From Ereboglobus luteus (GTDB taxonomy: Bacteria > Verrucomicrobiota > Verrucomicrobiia > Opitutales > Opitutaceae), in contig NZ_CP023004.1 of NCBI RefSeq assembly GCF_003096195.1, forward strand, positions 1,592,501 through 1,656,500: DNA of 64,000 nucleotides. The letters are read 5' to 3'. Under the pieces are notes generated by a model, which searched no databases, was not told the origin of the DNA, and worked only from the letters and a program-made list of their open reading frames with translations. This document shows, in pieces, positions 12,527 through 21,697 of this stretch; positions within the stretch are counted from its first letter, which is position 1; the number at the start of each line of letters is the position of its first letter. Position numbers and translations under genes: made by a program.

Positions 12527-13696
12527 ATGGAGGGATTGACAAAGGCGGGTGTTGTGCCCGCCAATAAAACACCCTCACAACCGAAACCGCCCAAACACGC
12601 CGCCAACATGTCCCCATCGTCACGCCGCTTTACTTCGTTGCCCGCGCAGGTTGCCGACGCGCTGCGCCAAGGCATCGATCAGGGGGCGTGGAAGGACTGG
12701 TTGCCCGGCGAGCGCACCTTGGGGGAAATGTATCAGGTAAGCCGCAAAACATTGCGCAAGGCGCTGGCGCAGTTGCAGGCAGAGGGGCTCGTGAAGGCCG
12801 AGCATGGACTGGGCAACCGCATCATGGCGCCCAAGTCCCGCAAATCGCGGAAGGCCGGGACGGAGCAGGTGGTGGCTTTGCTCACGCCCGATCCGATGGA
12901 ATACATGCGGCCGCACACGCTGCTTTGGATCAACCGGCTCAAGTCGATGCTTATCGAAAACGGCTCCAAGCTGATCACGCTCGACGGGCGCAAATACTTT
13001 GGAAAACAACCGGGCGGCGCGCTGGCGAAGCTCAATGCGCAGCAATCGATCGCGTGCTGGTTGCTGGCCAATTCGACGGAGTCAACGCAGCGCTGGTTTC
13101 ACGATCACAAGGTGCCGTGCGTGATCGCGGGCTCCTGCCATCCGGGGATCGATTTGCCGCATGTCGATCTCGATCATTATGCGATGTGCCGTCACGCGGC
13201 GGGCGTGCTGCTTGCGGCGGGGCACACGCGTGTGGCGTTGTTGAACGAGCGCTCCGGGCGCGCGGGCGACGCGGAAAGCGAGGCGGGATTCATCGCGGGC
13301 GTGCGCGATTCGCGCCGCGAGGCGGCGGTGCCGCTGGTGCTTTACCACGACCACACGGCCGCGAGTTTGTCGCGCGCGATCACCCGTTTGCTGGACATGC
13401 CGAACCCGCCCACGGCGTTGCTGGTTTCGAACAGCGCGAGTTATCTCACGGTGATCAGCGTGCTCGCGCAACGCGGCTTGCGCGTGCCGGCCGACATGTC
13501 GGTGGTGTCGCGCGACGACGAGCCGTTCCTGAGTTTTCTCGTTCCCACGCCGTCGCGATACACGGCGGGCCCCTATACATTTGCCAAAAAAATCCTGAGG
13601 CCGCTCATGCAAATTTTGCACGGCGAAAGTGTCACGACGCGCAGCATCCGCATCATCCCCGATTATCACAAGGGCGGCTCGCTGCGTGTGCTTTAG
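12527..13696 (+). CDS. GntR-type HTH / LacI-like transcriptional regulator
   Basis: A DNA-binding regulator of about 389 residues, divergent from the beta-galactosidase. A winged helix of GntR type lies at roughly residues 40-105 (PGERTLGEMYQVSRKTLRKA, then LVKAEHGLGNRI). A periplasmic-binding-protein-like LacI sensor domain fills the rest (DLDHYAMCRHAAGVLLAAGH, then SVVSRDDEPFLSF). This combination senses a sugar and controls neighbouring catabolic genes. The start is uncertain: ATG 12527 is given; TTG 12524 is in frame, and ATG 12608 (MSPSSRRFTSLPAQ) would still include the whole HTH. The stop overlaps the convergent aldolase stop by 4 nt. Confidence 0.88.
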   Translation: MEGLTKAGVVPANKTPSQPKPPKHAANMSPSSRRFTSLPAQVADALRQGIDQGAWKDWLPGERTLGEMYQVSRKTLRKALAQLQAEGLVKAEHGLGNRIMAPKSRKSRKAGTEQVVALLTPDPMEYMRPHTLLWINRLKSMLIENGSKLITLDGRKYFGKQPGGALAKLNAQQSIACWLLANSTESTQRWFHDHKVPCVIAGSCHPGIDLPHVDLDHYAMCRHAAGVLLAAGHTRVALLNERSGRAGDAESEAGFIAGVRDSRREAAVPLVLYHDHTAASLSRAITRLLDMPNPPTALLVSNSASYLTVISVLAQRGLRVPADMSVVSRDDEPFLSFLVPTPSRYTAGPYTFAKKILRPLMQILHGESVTTRSIRIIPDYHKGGSLRVL

Positions 13697-14508
13697 GATG
13701 CGGGAGCGCCCTGAAAAGTTTTCGCAAGTTCCTTGAGTCCCAAGTTCAACGTGCGCAGGTCGCCGCCCGGGCCTATGAGCTGCGCGCCGAGTGCGCGAAC
13801 TTTTTGGTAGTGATCGGGGCCGATTCCAAGCGTCCCCCAAAACTTGCCATGCTGTTTGCAGGCTTCGTCCACGCGTTTCATCGCGGCGAGAACATCGGGA
13901 TGCCCGATCTGGCCGAGCTTGCCGATGCGGTGCGCGTAATCACCCGGGCCGAAGAAAATGCCGTCCACGCCCGGGGTCGCTATGATTTCGTCCACCTTGC
14001 AAAGCCCGAGCTCGGTTTCAACCTGGCAGAGAATCGCGGTCTCGCGGTTTTGATAGGAAACGTATTCGGTCGCGGGAATCGTGCCGTAGCGCGCGTCGAT
14101 GCCGCCGCCATTCCAGCCGCGCAGGCCCGTGGTTTCACCCGCGGCCGGCGAGGGGTTGTTGAACTTGGCCCAGCTGACGATCCGGGCGGCCTCCTCGGCG
14201 CTCTCGACCATGGCGCACATGATGCCGCCGACGCCTGTTTCAAGGACGCGCTGCACGGTCTGGTAGTTCGACGCGTGAAAACGCGCGAGTGTCGTCACCG
14301 GGTGCGCGCGGGCGACGAGGTTTAGCACCGCAAGCTGGTCGGTCGGGATGTCGAAATGCTCCAGGTCAAACCAGAGTGTCTCGAACAATTTGCTGTTGCA
14401 GATAAAGTCGACATAACGCGGGGTCGCATGGTTGCCGAAACTATAGCAATGCTCGACGCGGCCCGCGCGAACATTGGCCAGAAGTTGGTTGGGTTTTAAA
14501 GAGGGCAT
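13693..14508 (-). CDS. HpcH/HpaI-family aldolase
   Basis: A 271-residue class II, metal-dependent aldolase of the HpcH/HpaI/citrate lyase beta family, which cleaves 2-keto-3-deoxy sugar acids or 4-hydroxy-2-oxo acids to pyruvate and an aldehyde. Recognisable parts are LWFDLEH (~45-51), the metal-binding VETELGLCKVDEI region (~160-172), and FFGPGDYAHRIG (~185). The length fits the family. The substrate cannot be read from sequence. It lies back to back with the mutarotase-symporter genes and tail to tail with the regulator, overlapping the latter by 4 nt. On the minus strand a TATAAT at 14518-14523 lies about 10 nt before the ATG, which would give an almost leaderless transcript; this is weak evidence. 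Confidence 0.85.
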   Translation of the reverse strand: MPSLKPNQLLANVRAGRVEHCYSFGNHATPRYVDFICNSKLFETLWFDLEHFDIPTDQLAVLNLVARAHPVTTLARFHASNYQTVQRVLETGVGGIMCAMVESAEEAARIVSWAKFNNPSPAAGETTGLRGWNGGGIDARYGTIPATEYVSYQNRETAILCQVETELGLCKVDEIIATPGVDGIFFGPGDYAHRIGKLGQIGHPDVLAAMKRVDEACKQHGKFWGTLGIGPDHYQKVRALGAQLIGPGGDLRTLNLGLKELAKTFQGAPAS

Positions 14509-14698
14509 GGTTTGAAAATTATAATACTTTCGGGACTAAAAGGCGTCCTGCTGATTGTTCTGTGGCATTATTTTGTTCGCAACACCAATGAACTCTGGTG
14601 GATTCCTCCGGGTGCCAGTTATACTTGATTGAGCGAATAATGCGCGAAAGATTGTTTTATTTTAATTCAATTTGCGTGTGATTGGCGCAACCGAACCC

Positions 14699-15828
14699 AT
14701 GATAAAAAAAATCCCCATTCTGATGACCTGGCTGGCAGCCTGCGGCGTTTGCATGCTTTCGTGCAGCCGCGGGGAACCCCGGGGAGCGGCGCGGAATCGG
14801 GAATATAAACAGGGCGTGATTTCATGGGAGCGGGTCGCTGATTTGCCTGATCCAGTTGGACTCAAGGGCATGTTTTCAGGTGTGAGCAACGGGCGGATCA
14901 TACTGGCCGGCGGCTCCAACTTTCCAACGCCGAGGAACGAGGGCGGCAAGAAGACATTTTCGAATCGCATATTTACCTGTTCGCCCGACAAGGCGCGCGG
15001 GGGCGGCTGGGTCGTTGACGCGACTGTGTTGCCGGAGGGGCTGGGCGAAGGCGCATCGGTCACGACCGGGCTCGGTGTAATTACGATAGGCGGAGCCGGC
15101 GCCCATGGCGCATCGGCTGATGTGTGGTTGTTGCAATGGGATTCCGCGGCGGCAAAAGTCACCCGCCGGGCATTGCCATCGCTGCCGATGCCGCTGGCAA
15201 ACGCCGCCGCCGCCTGCCATCAGGGAAAACTCTATGTGGCGGGCGGAGAAAACGCCGGGAAAGTGTCCGGAACGTTTTATGTAATTGATATCGCCGCCGC
15301 CGCGGATGCGACAGTCAAAACTGAATGGATGCAGCTGCCTGCGTGGCCGGGGCCGGCGCGCTTTGGCGCGGTGATGGCTGTTCTGGAATCGGATGCGGGA
15401 GCGGCTTTGTATATGTTCGGGGAAGGGCCGAATCGAGCGGCCCCGTGAAAGAGACGGATTATCTTGCGGATGGGTTTGATTATAATTTTTCGACGCAAAC
15501 CTGGGGCATTGCTCCGGCCATGCCGCATCGCGCGCTTGCGGCAACGGGCGCGCGCATCAATGAAAACCAATTTATAGTCATGGGTGGCTCGGACGGGCAC
15601 GACCTCGATAAGATGAGGGAGCTTGGCGAGCGTTATCGTTTGCCGGACCACATAATGCTCTATGATGCGAGGTCGAACCAATGGCGCGAGATTGGCAAGT
15701 TGCCGATCGGCGTGGCGGGTGCCTCGGCAATTCGGCTCGGAAAACAGTGGATGGTTGCGGGAGGAGAGTATTCGCCGGCGCTGCGAACCAATCATGTGTA
15801 TATGGCAACCTTTTCGGATTACAATTAA
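14699..15828 (+). pseudogene. Kelch-type (NanM-like) mutarotase lipoprotein, one-base frameshift
   Basis: Starts at ATG 14699 with a lipoprotein-like signal (hydrophobic run, then VCMLSC with a Cys near residue 23). The Kelch-like repeats include LPDPVGLKGMFSGVSNGRI, IILAGGSNFP, LYVAGGEN and, after the break, FIVMGGSDGHD and WMVAGGEYSPA. The order matches cyclically permuted mutarotases related to N-acetylneuraminate epimerase, which interconvert sugar anomers before uptake. The frame is lost at the GGGG run 15419-15422: MFGEGPNRAAP stops, while the other frame gives GRAESSGPVKETDY. Adding one G restores MFGGRAES and ~376 residues. The restored stop overlaps the symporter start by one base (TAATG). 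Possible sequencing error. Confidence 0.82.
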
Positions 15829-17270
15829 TGAACACGCTCGATTATATTATTCTTGTTGTATATTTCCTCATGGTGTGCGGGGTCGCCGCCGTGTTTGCGG
15901 GAAAGCAGAAGTCGCTGAAGGACTATTTCCTCGGCGACCGCAACGTGCCCTGGTATGCGGCGATGTTTTCCGGAATCGCGACGATCGTAAGCGCGACGTC
16001 GTTCATCGGCGGCCCGGCGGTGGCGTTTACCGGCAACCTGCAATTTTTGCAATACCGCCTCGCGCTGCCCATCGTTCTAGGCATCATTTGCGGGTTGATA
16101 TTGCCGACGTTTTTTCGACAGCAGATTTATTCCATTTATGAATATTTGGAGCGGCGCTTCGATGTGAGGGTCAGACTCGTGGCGAGTGTGCTGTTTCTGC
16201 TTTTGAAGAGCATATACCTTGCGATTTGCATATATGCGCCCGCGCTCGTGCTGGCCCGGATGACCGGTCTGCCTGTTATTGGCATTGTTTTGGCCGTGGG
16301 CGTGGTGACCGCATTGTATACAATGGCGGGAGGCATAAAGGCGGTCATTTGGACCGACACGCTTCAGCTGGGAATCTTCATAGGCGCGATCGGTTTTGTG
16401 CTGTATTTAGTGTGCAGCAGGGTCGAGGGCGGCGCGCCCGCCGTCTGGCAGATCGCCGGCGAGCACGGGCATCTGGATTTCTTTAATTTTTCCACAAGCT
16501 TGAAGGAGCCTTATACATTTTTGGGCGGGTTGCTTGGCGGGACTGTTTATACATTGAGCCAATTTGGCGTCGATCAGGCGGAGGTGCAGCGCTACTTGAC
16601 GACAAAGAACATACGCCAGTCGAACCTTGCGATGATAACCTCCATGCTGGCGGCAACGGTTGTCGGGTTCGCTTTATTTTTCATAGGCGCGGCCTTGTTT
16701 GCCTTTTATCAAGCGTATCCGCAAAAACTGGGCGAGGGAGTTGGGCCGAATGATATTTTCCCCAAGTTCATAATCGAGGAACTGCCGCACGGCATCAAGG
16801 GCGTGTTGATCGCGGCGATTCTGGCCGCGGCCATGTCAACCGTCAGCGCGGTGCTCAACTCGATGGCGACCGTGACGCTGTCCGATATCTGGCCGCGAGT
16901 TTCGCAACATAAACCCGGCGTGCGCGCGGGGCGCATTTGCACACTGGCCTTCGGCGCGATGGCAACGGTGTTCGCATGCTTCGGTAATCACTTTGGCAAC
17001 ATATTGGAGTTGTCACTGATGATCGGAAACCTCTTTGGCGGCAGCTTGGTGGGGACGTTTTTGCTCGGCATGCTGACACGCCGGGTCACCGCACGGGCGG
17101 CTTTGGTTGCCATGATATGCGGTTTCGCGAGCGCGCTCTGGCTGGCATTTTTCACAGACGTGGCTCGCATGTGGTATGGCTTTTTCTCAATGCTGGTCGT
17201 GTTTGCCGTCGGGTTTGCCGTCAGCTTGCTGGGCCCGAAATCGAGCACCAGGGCGCCCGCAAAGAATTAG
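15828..17270 (+). CDS. Sodium:solute symporter (SSS family)
   Basis: A 480-residue inner-membrane transporter with about 13 hydrophobic segments. It starts with MNTLDYIILVVYFLMV and contains the SSS signatures FSGIATIVSATSFIGG and GGIKAVIWTDTLQL, followed by QAEVQRYLTTKN. SSS proteins couple Na+ entry to uptake of sugars, sialic acids or other solutes. I chose the ATG at 15828, which overlaps the preceding stop (TAATG); a longer in-frame start at 15681 lies inside the mutarotase gene. Coupling to the mutarotase and the downstream glycosidase suggests import of a sugar released by that enzyme. The exact substrate is not determinable. Confidence 0.93.
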   Translation: MNTLDYIILVVYFLMVCGVAAVFAGKQKSLKDYFLGDRNVPWYAAMFSGIATIVSATSFIGGPAVAFTGNLQFLQYRLALPIVLGIICGLILPTFFRQQIYSIYEYLERRFDVRVRLVASVLFLLLKSIYLAICIYAPALVLARMTGLPVIGIVLAVGVVTALYTMAGGIKAVIWTDTLQLGIFIGAIGFVLYLVCSRVEGGAPAVWQIAGEHGHLDFFNFSTSLKEPYTFLGGLLGGTVYTLSQFGVDQAEVQRYLTTKNIRQSNLAMITSMLAATVVGFALFFIGAALFAFYQAYPQKLGEGVGPNDIFPKFIIEELPHGIKGVLIAAILAAAMSTVSAVLNSMATVTLSDIWPRVSQHKPGVRAGRICTLAFGAMATVFACFGNHFGNILELSLMIGNLFGGSLVGTFLLGMLTRRVTARAALVAMICGFASALWLAFFTDVARMWYGFFSMLVVFAVGFAVSLLGPKSSTRAPAKN

Positions 17271-17329
17271 GGAAAGCGTTCTTGCGGGCGACGCGGGTCT
17301 TTGGTCTAAAAGCGCGGACCCTGATAATT

Positions 17330-18991
17330 ATGAAACTCCCCGCCAGTCTCCATTTTTGTTTGTATAATATATTTCGCGCGGTGCGGCCGCGGCCTTTGTT
17401 AATGATCGCTTTGATGGCGGCATGCGTCGCGCAAGCCCAGAATGCAAGGCCGACAGGGGCGCTGATTTCTCATGTCGTGGAAACACGAGTGGAGTTTAAT
17501 ACAAGCGATTCTTTTCTCGGCGATCTGTATGCGGAGGCCGTAAAAGTTTCCAAAACCAACGAAAAGGATTTTTCCGGGCGTCCGGTTTTGATCGAGGGGG
17601 GCGGCTACAATGGCATTTGGATCGAAACCCAGCCGATGGGCGGGGAGATGAACGCCAGGCGCAATATGACCACCGCCTTCAACAACACACTGCTATTCAT
17701 GGAGCATCAGCTCCCCAATGGGCGTTATCCGGGGCTCATCCGTTATCGCGGCGGGAAAATGCTACCGGTTTATTCGCACACGCAGGGCTACAGTTTTCCG
17801 TTTCATGCGCTGAATCTTTATTATTGGAATAAAAAACGCGACGACGCCTATCTGCGCCGGCTTTATGATTCCATGGAAAAATTCGATGACTATCTCTGGC
17901 GTTATCGCGATTCCGACGGCGACGGATGCCTTGAGACATGGTGCGTTTGGGACACCGGCGAGGATAATTCCAACCGCTTTGCCGGCACCAAGCTCAATCA
18001 CGGCGGCTGGTCCGGCGAAGCCCCGCCCGACGATCCTGTTTTTCCCGTGGAGAGCATGGACGTCATGGCCTACTCTTACGATACCCGGGCCACGCTCGCG
18101 CGGTTGTCCGTCATGCTGGGCAATGGAAAGGAAAGGGAATGGCAGGCCAAGGCCGCGACTGTGCGCGACAAGCTCCGCGAATATTTGTGGGATGAAAAAC
18201 GCGGCGCCTGCTTTGACCGCGACCGTGATAATAAAGTCATGCCGGCCCTTATACACAACAACCTCCGCGTGATGTATCATGGCATGTTCACACCGGAGAT
18301 GGCCGGGCGCTTTGTGCGCGAGCACTTGCTCAACCCGGAGGAATTTTGGACGCCCTTTCCGCTGCCTTCCATCGCCATCAACGATCCGGCTTATCGCGTT
18401 GGCTCGAACGACTGGAGCGGCGAGCCCATGGGGCTTACTTACCAGCGCGTTATACGCGCGCTTGAGAACTACGGGTTCAACGCGGAGCTTGTTCTCATTG
18501 GCGAGAAACTCATCGCCGCCACCGGACGCGACAAGTTTTTCACACAGCAATACGACCCTCGCACCAGCGCGGCGTCGCCGGTCAAGGGACGCAATGATTA
18601 CGGTCCCACGCTTTTGGCGGCGCTCGAATACATGACGCGGTTTTACGGTGTTAATGTTGAGCTCGATGAATTGCACTGGGGCGCGCTCGGGCGCGAAGGT
18701 CACACGACAAGCTATACCCAGCACTGGGCCGGCGACGCCTACACAATCGAAAGCAAGGATGGATCAACCGTTGCGAGCATCAACGGACGCGAAATATTCC
18801 GAACCGATTGCGGTGTGCGCGTGGACACCGACTGGCGCGGCACGGTGTTGCGTATCGTCAACCTGCGCCCCGATCCGGTGCGCGTCCGTTTCCAGGCAAA
18901 CGGACGCGAAACAACGCTCAATTTGAAACGCAACGAAGCGTTTGCCTTTTCCAGCGCGGACAGCGCCGTCGCCTCGCGGCGTGATTTTTAG
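17330..18991 (+). CDS. MGH1/GH63-like exported glycosidase
   Basis: A 553-residue protein with an N-terminal hydrophobic segment (~20-38) that fits a signal peptide, although the preceding ~20 residues are long and basic. The body has an (alpha/alpha)6-type signature: FNNTLLFMEHQLPNGRYPG, YSHTQGYSFPFHALNLYYW, RDSDGDGCLETWCVWDTGED, and SNDWSGEPMGLTYQ near the second catalytic region. This matches MGH1-like/GH63 glycoside hydrolases (inverting enzymes on mannosylglycerate, glucosides or trehalose-like substrates). A C-terminal beta region follows. It ends tail to tail with mlaD, with a 4-nt overlap. It lies 59 nt after the symporter and is probably in the same transcript. Confidence 0.82.
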   Translation: MKLPASLHFCLYNIFRAVRPRPLLMIALMAACVAQAQNARPTGALISHVVETRVEFNTSDSFLGDLYAEAVKVSKTNEKDFSGRPVLIEGGGYNGIWIETQPMGGEMNARRNMTTAFNNTLLFMEHQLPNGRYPGLIRYRGGKMLPVYSHTQGYSFPFHALNLYYWNKKRDDAYLRRLYDSMEKFDDYLWRYRDSDGDGCLETWCVWDTGEDNSNRFAGTKLNHGGWSGEAPPDDPVFPVESMDVMAYSYDTRATLARLSVMLGNGKEREWQAKAATVRDKLREYLWDEKRGACFDRDRDNKVMPALIHNNLRVMYHGMFTPEMAGRFVREHLLNPEEFWTPFPLPSIAINDPAYRVGSNDWSGEPMGLTYQRVIRALENYGFNAELVLIGEKLIAATGRDKFFTQQYDPRTSAASPVKGRNDYGPTLLAALEYMTRFYGVNVELDELHWGALGREGHTTSYTQHWAGDAYTIESKDGSTVASINGREIFRTDCGVRVDTDWRGTVLRIVNLRPDPVRVRFQANGRETTLNLKRNEAFAFSSADSAVASRRDF

Positions 18992-19982
18992 AAAAGGCCG
19001 CTGGCGACGACGCCGACGGCGGTGATGGGGCCGGAGTCGGAGAAGCCGTCCATGGCGCGGTCGACTTTGCGCAGCGTCGCCTTGGCGTCGCGCACGAGGT
19101 TGTCGTTCGTGATGAGCTGGCCGAAGCTGCTTTCGTCGCTGTTCATCTTGTTTGTGATGTCGCTGATGTTCTTGACGGCGACTTTCAGGTTTTGCGCGGT
19201 GGCCTCGTCGTAGATGAGCGTGCCGATGGCGCCGCGGCCGCTTTTCACGTCGGCTATGATTGTCTGCGTTTCGCCGATGAAACCCTTGGCCTCGGTGGCG
19301 GCGTTTTTGATTTCGGTGACCGCGGCGAGGAGCTGGTCGTAGGCCGCGGGGTCGTTGATGAGCTTGGCGAGGGTGCCGTCGCCGGCGCGGATTTTTTCGG
19401 TGATTTCGTTGAGGTTCGCGATGGAGGAGTTGAGGTTGGCGCGGTTTTCGTTGACGAGGTTGTTGACGTTGGTGATGAGGCCGGGGGAGCCGTCGGGGTT
19501 GTCGCTGAAGGCGGCGCCGATTTTGCCGACGGCGACCTTGATGTCGGCCCCGAGTTCGCCGAGGTCGGACATGATTTTGTTGAAGTCGGGGACTTCGTGC
19601 GTGCGGAGGGTGTCGCCGGGCGCGACGATGCCGGAGGCGGGGGAGCCGAGGTCGAGCGAGATGTAGTTCGAGCCGATGAGGCCGGAGGTGGCGATGGTGG
19701 CGACGCAGTCCTTGTGGATGGGGACTTCCTTCTTGATGCTGAGGACGGCCTCGGCGCGTCCGTTGTTGATGCGCACCGCCGTGACGGCGCCGATGGTCAC
19801 GCCGGCCATGCGCACTTCGTTGCCGACTTTGAGCTCGCGGACGGATTTGAAGGGGCGGTGACTTCGTAGCCGTCCTTCACATTGAAACTGCCGGTGTGCA
19901 GCGCCTGGAATGTGATCCAGAGCAGCGCGATGCCGAGGACAAAAAAGATGCCCACGCGGGCGTTTGTTTGAGCTTGGTTCAT
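18988..19982 (-). pseudogene. mlaD: MlaD-like MCE-domain protein, one-base frameshift
   Basis: The substrate-binding protein of an MCE (Mla-type) phospholipid transport system, anchored in the inner membrane by an N-terminal helix (RVGIFFVLGIALLWITFQAL). The MCE domain follows, with VRMAGVTIGAVTAVRINNG and GLIGSNYISLDLG, then a long helical tail (~140-310). The frame breaks at 19852-19855 (GGGG on plus): minus-strand YEVTAPSNP is out of frame, and one extra C would read YEVTAPFKSVRELKVGNEV. Restored length ~331 residues. It is the last gene of the mlaE-mlaF-mlaD run. The rest of the domain is intact, so an assembly error is plausible. Confidence 0.87.
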
Positions 19983-20049
19983 GGTGAGTTGGTTTGCGTT
20001 TGGTGTTTAGAGTTGTGTGTGTGATGAAAGGGCGGGGCGGGGGAGCGCG

Positions 20050-20880
20050 TCAGGCGCCCATGGTTTTGTAGCGCGGGTTTTCGAGGTCGATTTTCGGGTG
20101 CATGAAGTCGGCGATTTCCGGGTTGTCGGTGTGCTGGAGTCCGTCGGGCGTGGTGAGCGAGAGGAGTTCGCCGCGCATGAGGATCGCAACGCGGCTCGAT
20201 ATGGTGAGCGCGAGTTCGCGGTCGTGCGAAACGACGATGCTTGTGACTTGATACTGCTCCTTGAGCGTGGCGATGATTTCGCTGATGGTGGCACTCATCA
20301 CCGGGTCGAGCTCGGAGGTGGGCTCGTCGTAGAGGAGGAGTTGCGGCTCCATGACGAGGGCGCGGGCGATGGCGACGCGTTTTTTCATGCCGCCGGAGAG
20401 TTCGGCGGGGGATTTGTTGACGGCGTTTTCGAGCGAGAGGATTTTGAGGGCGCGCATGACGCGGTCGCGGATTTGCGCGTGCGTGCCGATGCGGTGCTCG
20501 AGCGGGTAGAGGGCGAGGTTGTCGTAAACGGAGAGCGAGTTGAAGAGCGCGCCGGCCTGGAAGACGAGCGCGATGGCGAAGCGGTCGCGCGTGTCGGGGT
20601 CGTGGGGGTCGTGACCGTTGATGCGGATGGTGCCGGAGGTGGGTTGCTCGAGTCCGGCGATCTGGCGCAGGAGCACGCTTTTGCCGGAGCCGGAGGGACC
20701 CATGATGGTGAAGATTTCGCCGGGCTCGACTTTTAGCGAGATGTCGGTGAGCACGGTTTGCGGGCCGTATTTTTTGAAGACGTTGGAGACTTCGACGCCC
20801 ACGGGCGCTCGCGCCTGGCCGATGCTCGCGGGCTGGTGCGGCTCGGATTGGAAGCGTTCCTTTTGAATTTCTTTTTTCAT
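20050..20880 (-). CDS. mlaF: MlaF-like ABC transporter ATPase
   Basis: A 276-residue ATP-binding subunit of the MCE/Mla phospholipid transporter. Walker A is GPSGSGKS (residues 61-68), the signature is LSGGMKKRVAIARAL, and Walker B is LLLYDEPTSELDP, followed by VSHDRELAL as the H-loop. The Mla-type signature (LSGGMKKR) distinguishes it from sugar ABC ATPases. An N-terminal ~27-residue extension precedes the domain. It lies 18 nt downstream of the permease gene and 67 nt upstream of mlaD. Confidence 0.93.
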   Translation of the reverse strand: MKKEIQKERFQSEPHQPASIGQARAPVGVEVSNVFKKYGPQTVLTDISLKVEPGEIFTIMGPSGSGKSVLLRQIAGLEQPTSGTIRINGHDPHDPDTRDRFAIALVFQAGALFNSLSVYDNLALYPLEHRIGTHAQIRDRVMRALKILSLENAVNKSPAELSGGMKKRVAIARALVMEPQLLLYDEPTSELDPVMSATISEIIATLKEQYQVTSIVVSHDRELALTISSRVAILMRGELLSLTTPDGLQHTDNPEIADFMHPKIDLENPRYKTMGA

Positions 20881-20898
20881 CGTGCGGATGCGTGGTTG

Positions 20899-21657
20899 TC
20901 AGGAGCCGCCGAGGGCCTTGGTGATAAAGTAGTCGAGGCCGAGGATCGCGATGAGCGAATAGACGACCGAGTTGGTGACGGCGAAGCCGATTTCGCGCGG
21001 GCCGCCCTTGGTGCGCAGACCGGTGTTGCACGCGATGAGGATGATGACGAAGCCGAAAATCTCGGCCTTGAGGAGGCTGTCGACCATCTTTTGCGTGGTG
21101 AGAAAGGCGCTCACGCTTTGGAAATATTCCGCGGGTTCGACGCCGATCACGCCGACGTATTTGCAGACGACCGCGCCGCCAATCCAGCCGATGACGATGC
21201 CGACCATCGTGAGTATCGGCATGTAGGAGAGGACGGCGAGCAGGCGCGGCAGCACGAGGAATCGCTCAGGCGGAATGTTCATGGTCACGAGCGCGTCCAC
21301 TTCCTGGTAAACGCGCATCGAGGCGAGCTCGGCGGTGGTGGCGGATGCGACGCGGCCGGCGACGAGGATGGCGACAAACACGGGCCCGAGTTCGCGCACG
21401 AGCGCCTCGCCGACGAGCGTGCCGATGAGTTGTTTCGCGCCGAAGTCCTGCAAGGTGAGGCCGGCCTGGAGCGCGAGCACCGCGCCGATGAAGAAGCTGA
21501 GGATCGACACGATGGGCAGCGACGCGTAGCCGCCTTGAAGCACGTGCTCGAAGGTGCGTTTGAGGATGCGCGGCGCTTGCGGCAGCATTCGAAAGGCGCG
21601 CAGCGCCATGATAACGGCGCCGCCGAGCCAGTCGAAAATTGTGATGATGCGGTTCAT
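20899..21657 (-). CDS. mlaE: MlaE-like ABC transporter permease
   Basis: A 252-residue inner-membrane permease of the MlaE/YrbE family. It has about 5-6 hydrophobic segments and the family motifs VSILSFFIGAVLALQAG, VRELGPVFVAILVAGRV and ELASMRVYQEVDAL (the family's GxMRVxEEIDAL box). MLPQAPRILKRTFEH precedes the first membrane segment. Together with MlaF and MlaD it would move phospholipids between the membranes. It directly follows the W-P-[FY] repeat protein gene, with a 40-nt gap largely made of heptanucleotide repeats. Confidence 0.93.
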   Translation of the reverse strand: MNRIITIFDWLGGAVIMALRAFRMLPQAPRILKRTFEHVLQGGYASLPIVSILSFFIGAVLALQAGLTLQDFGAKQLIGTLVGEALVRELGPVFVAILVAGRVASATTAELASMRVYQEVDALVTMNIPPERFLVLPRLLAVLSYMPILTMVGIVIGWIGGAVVCKYVGVIGVEPAEYFQSVSAFLTTQKMVDSLLKAEIFGFVIILIACNTGLRTKGGPREIGFAVTNSVVYSLIAILGLDYFITKALGGS

Positions 21658-21661
21658 TGGA

Positions 21662-21689
21662 AATGCGGAGTTCGGAATGCGGAGTGCGG
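21662..21689. repeat. Heptanucleotide tandem repeat (AATGCGG-like)
   Basis: Four consecutive 7-nt units: AATGCGG, AGTTCGG, AATGCGG, AGTGCGG. The array fills most of the gap between the repeat-protein gene and mlaE. It shares its 7-nt period, but not its sequence, with arrays near 30544, 30803, 30841, 45373 and 45489. Confidence 0.75.
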
Positions 21690-21697
21690 AATTGTGC

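Noticed and set aside
12688-14325. 545-codon plus-strand frame across the regulator and aldolase
   Set aside because: Crosses two genes with strong motif support in other frames.
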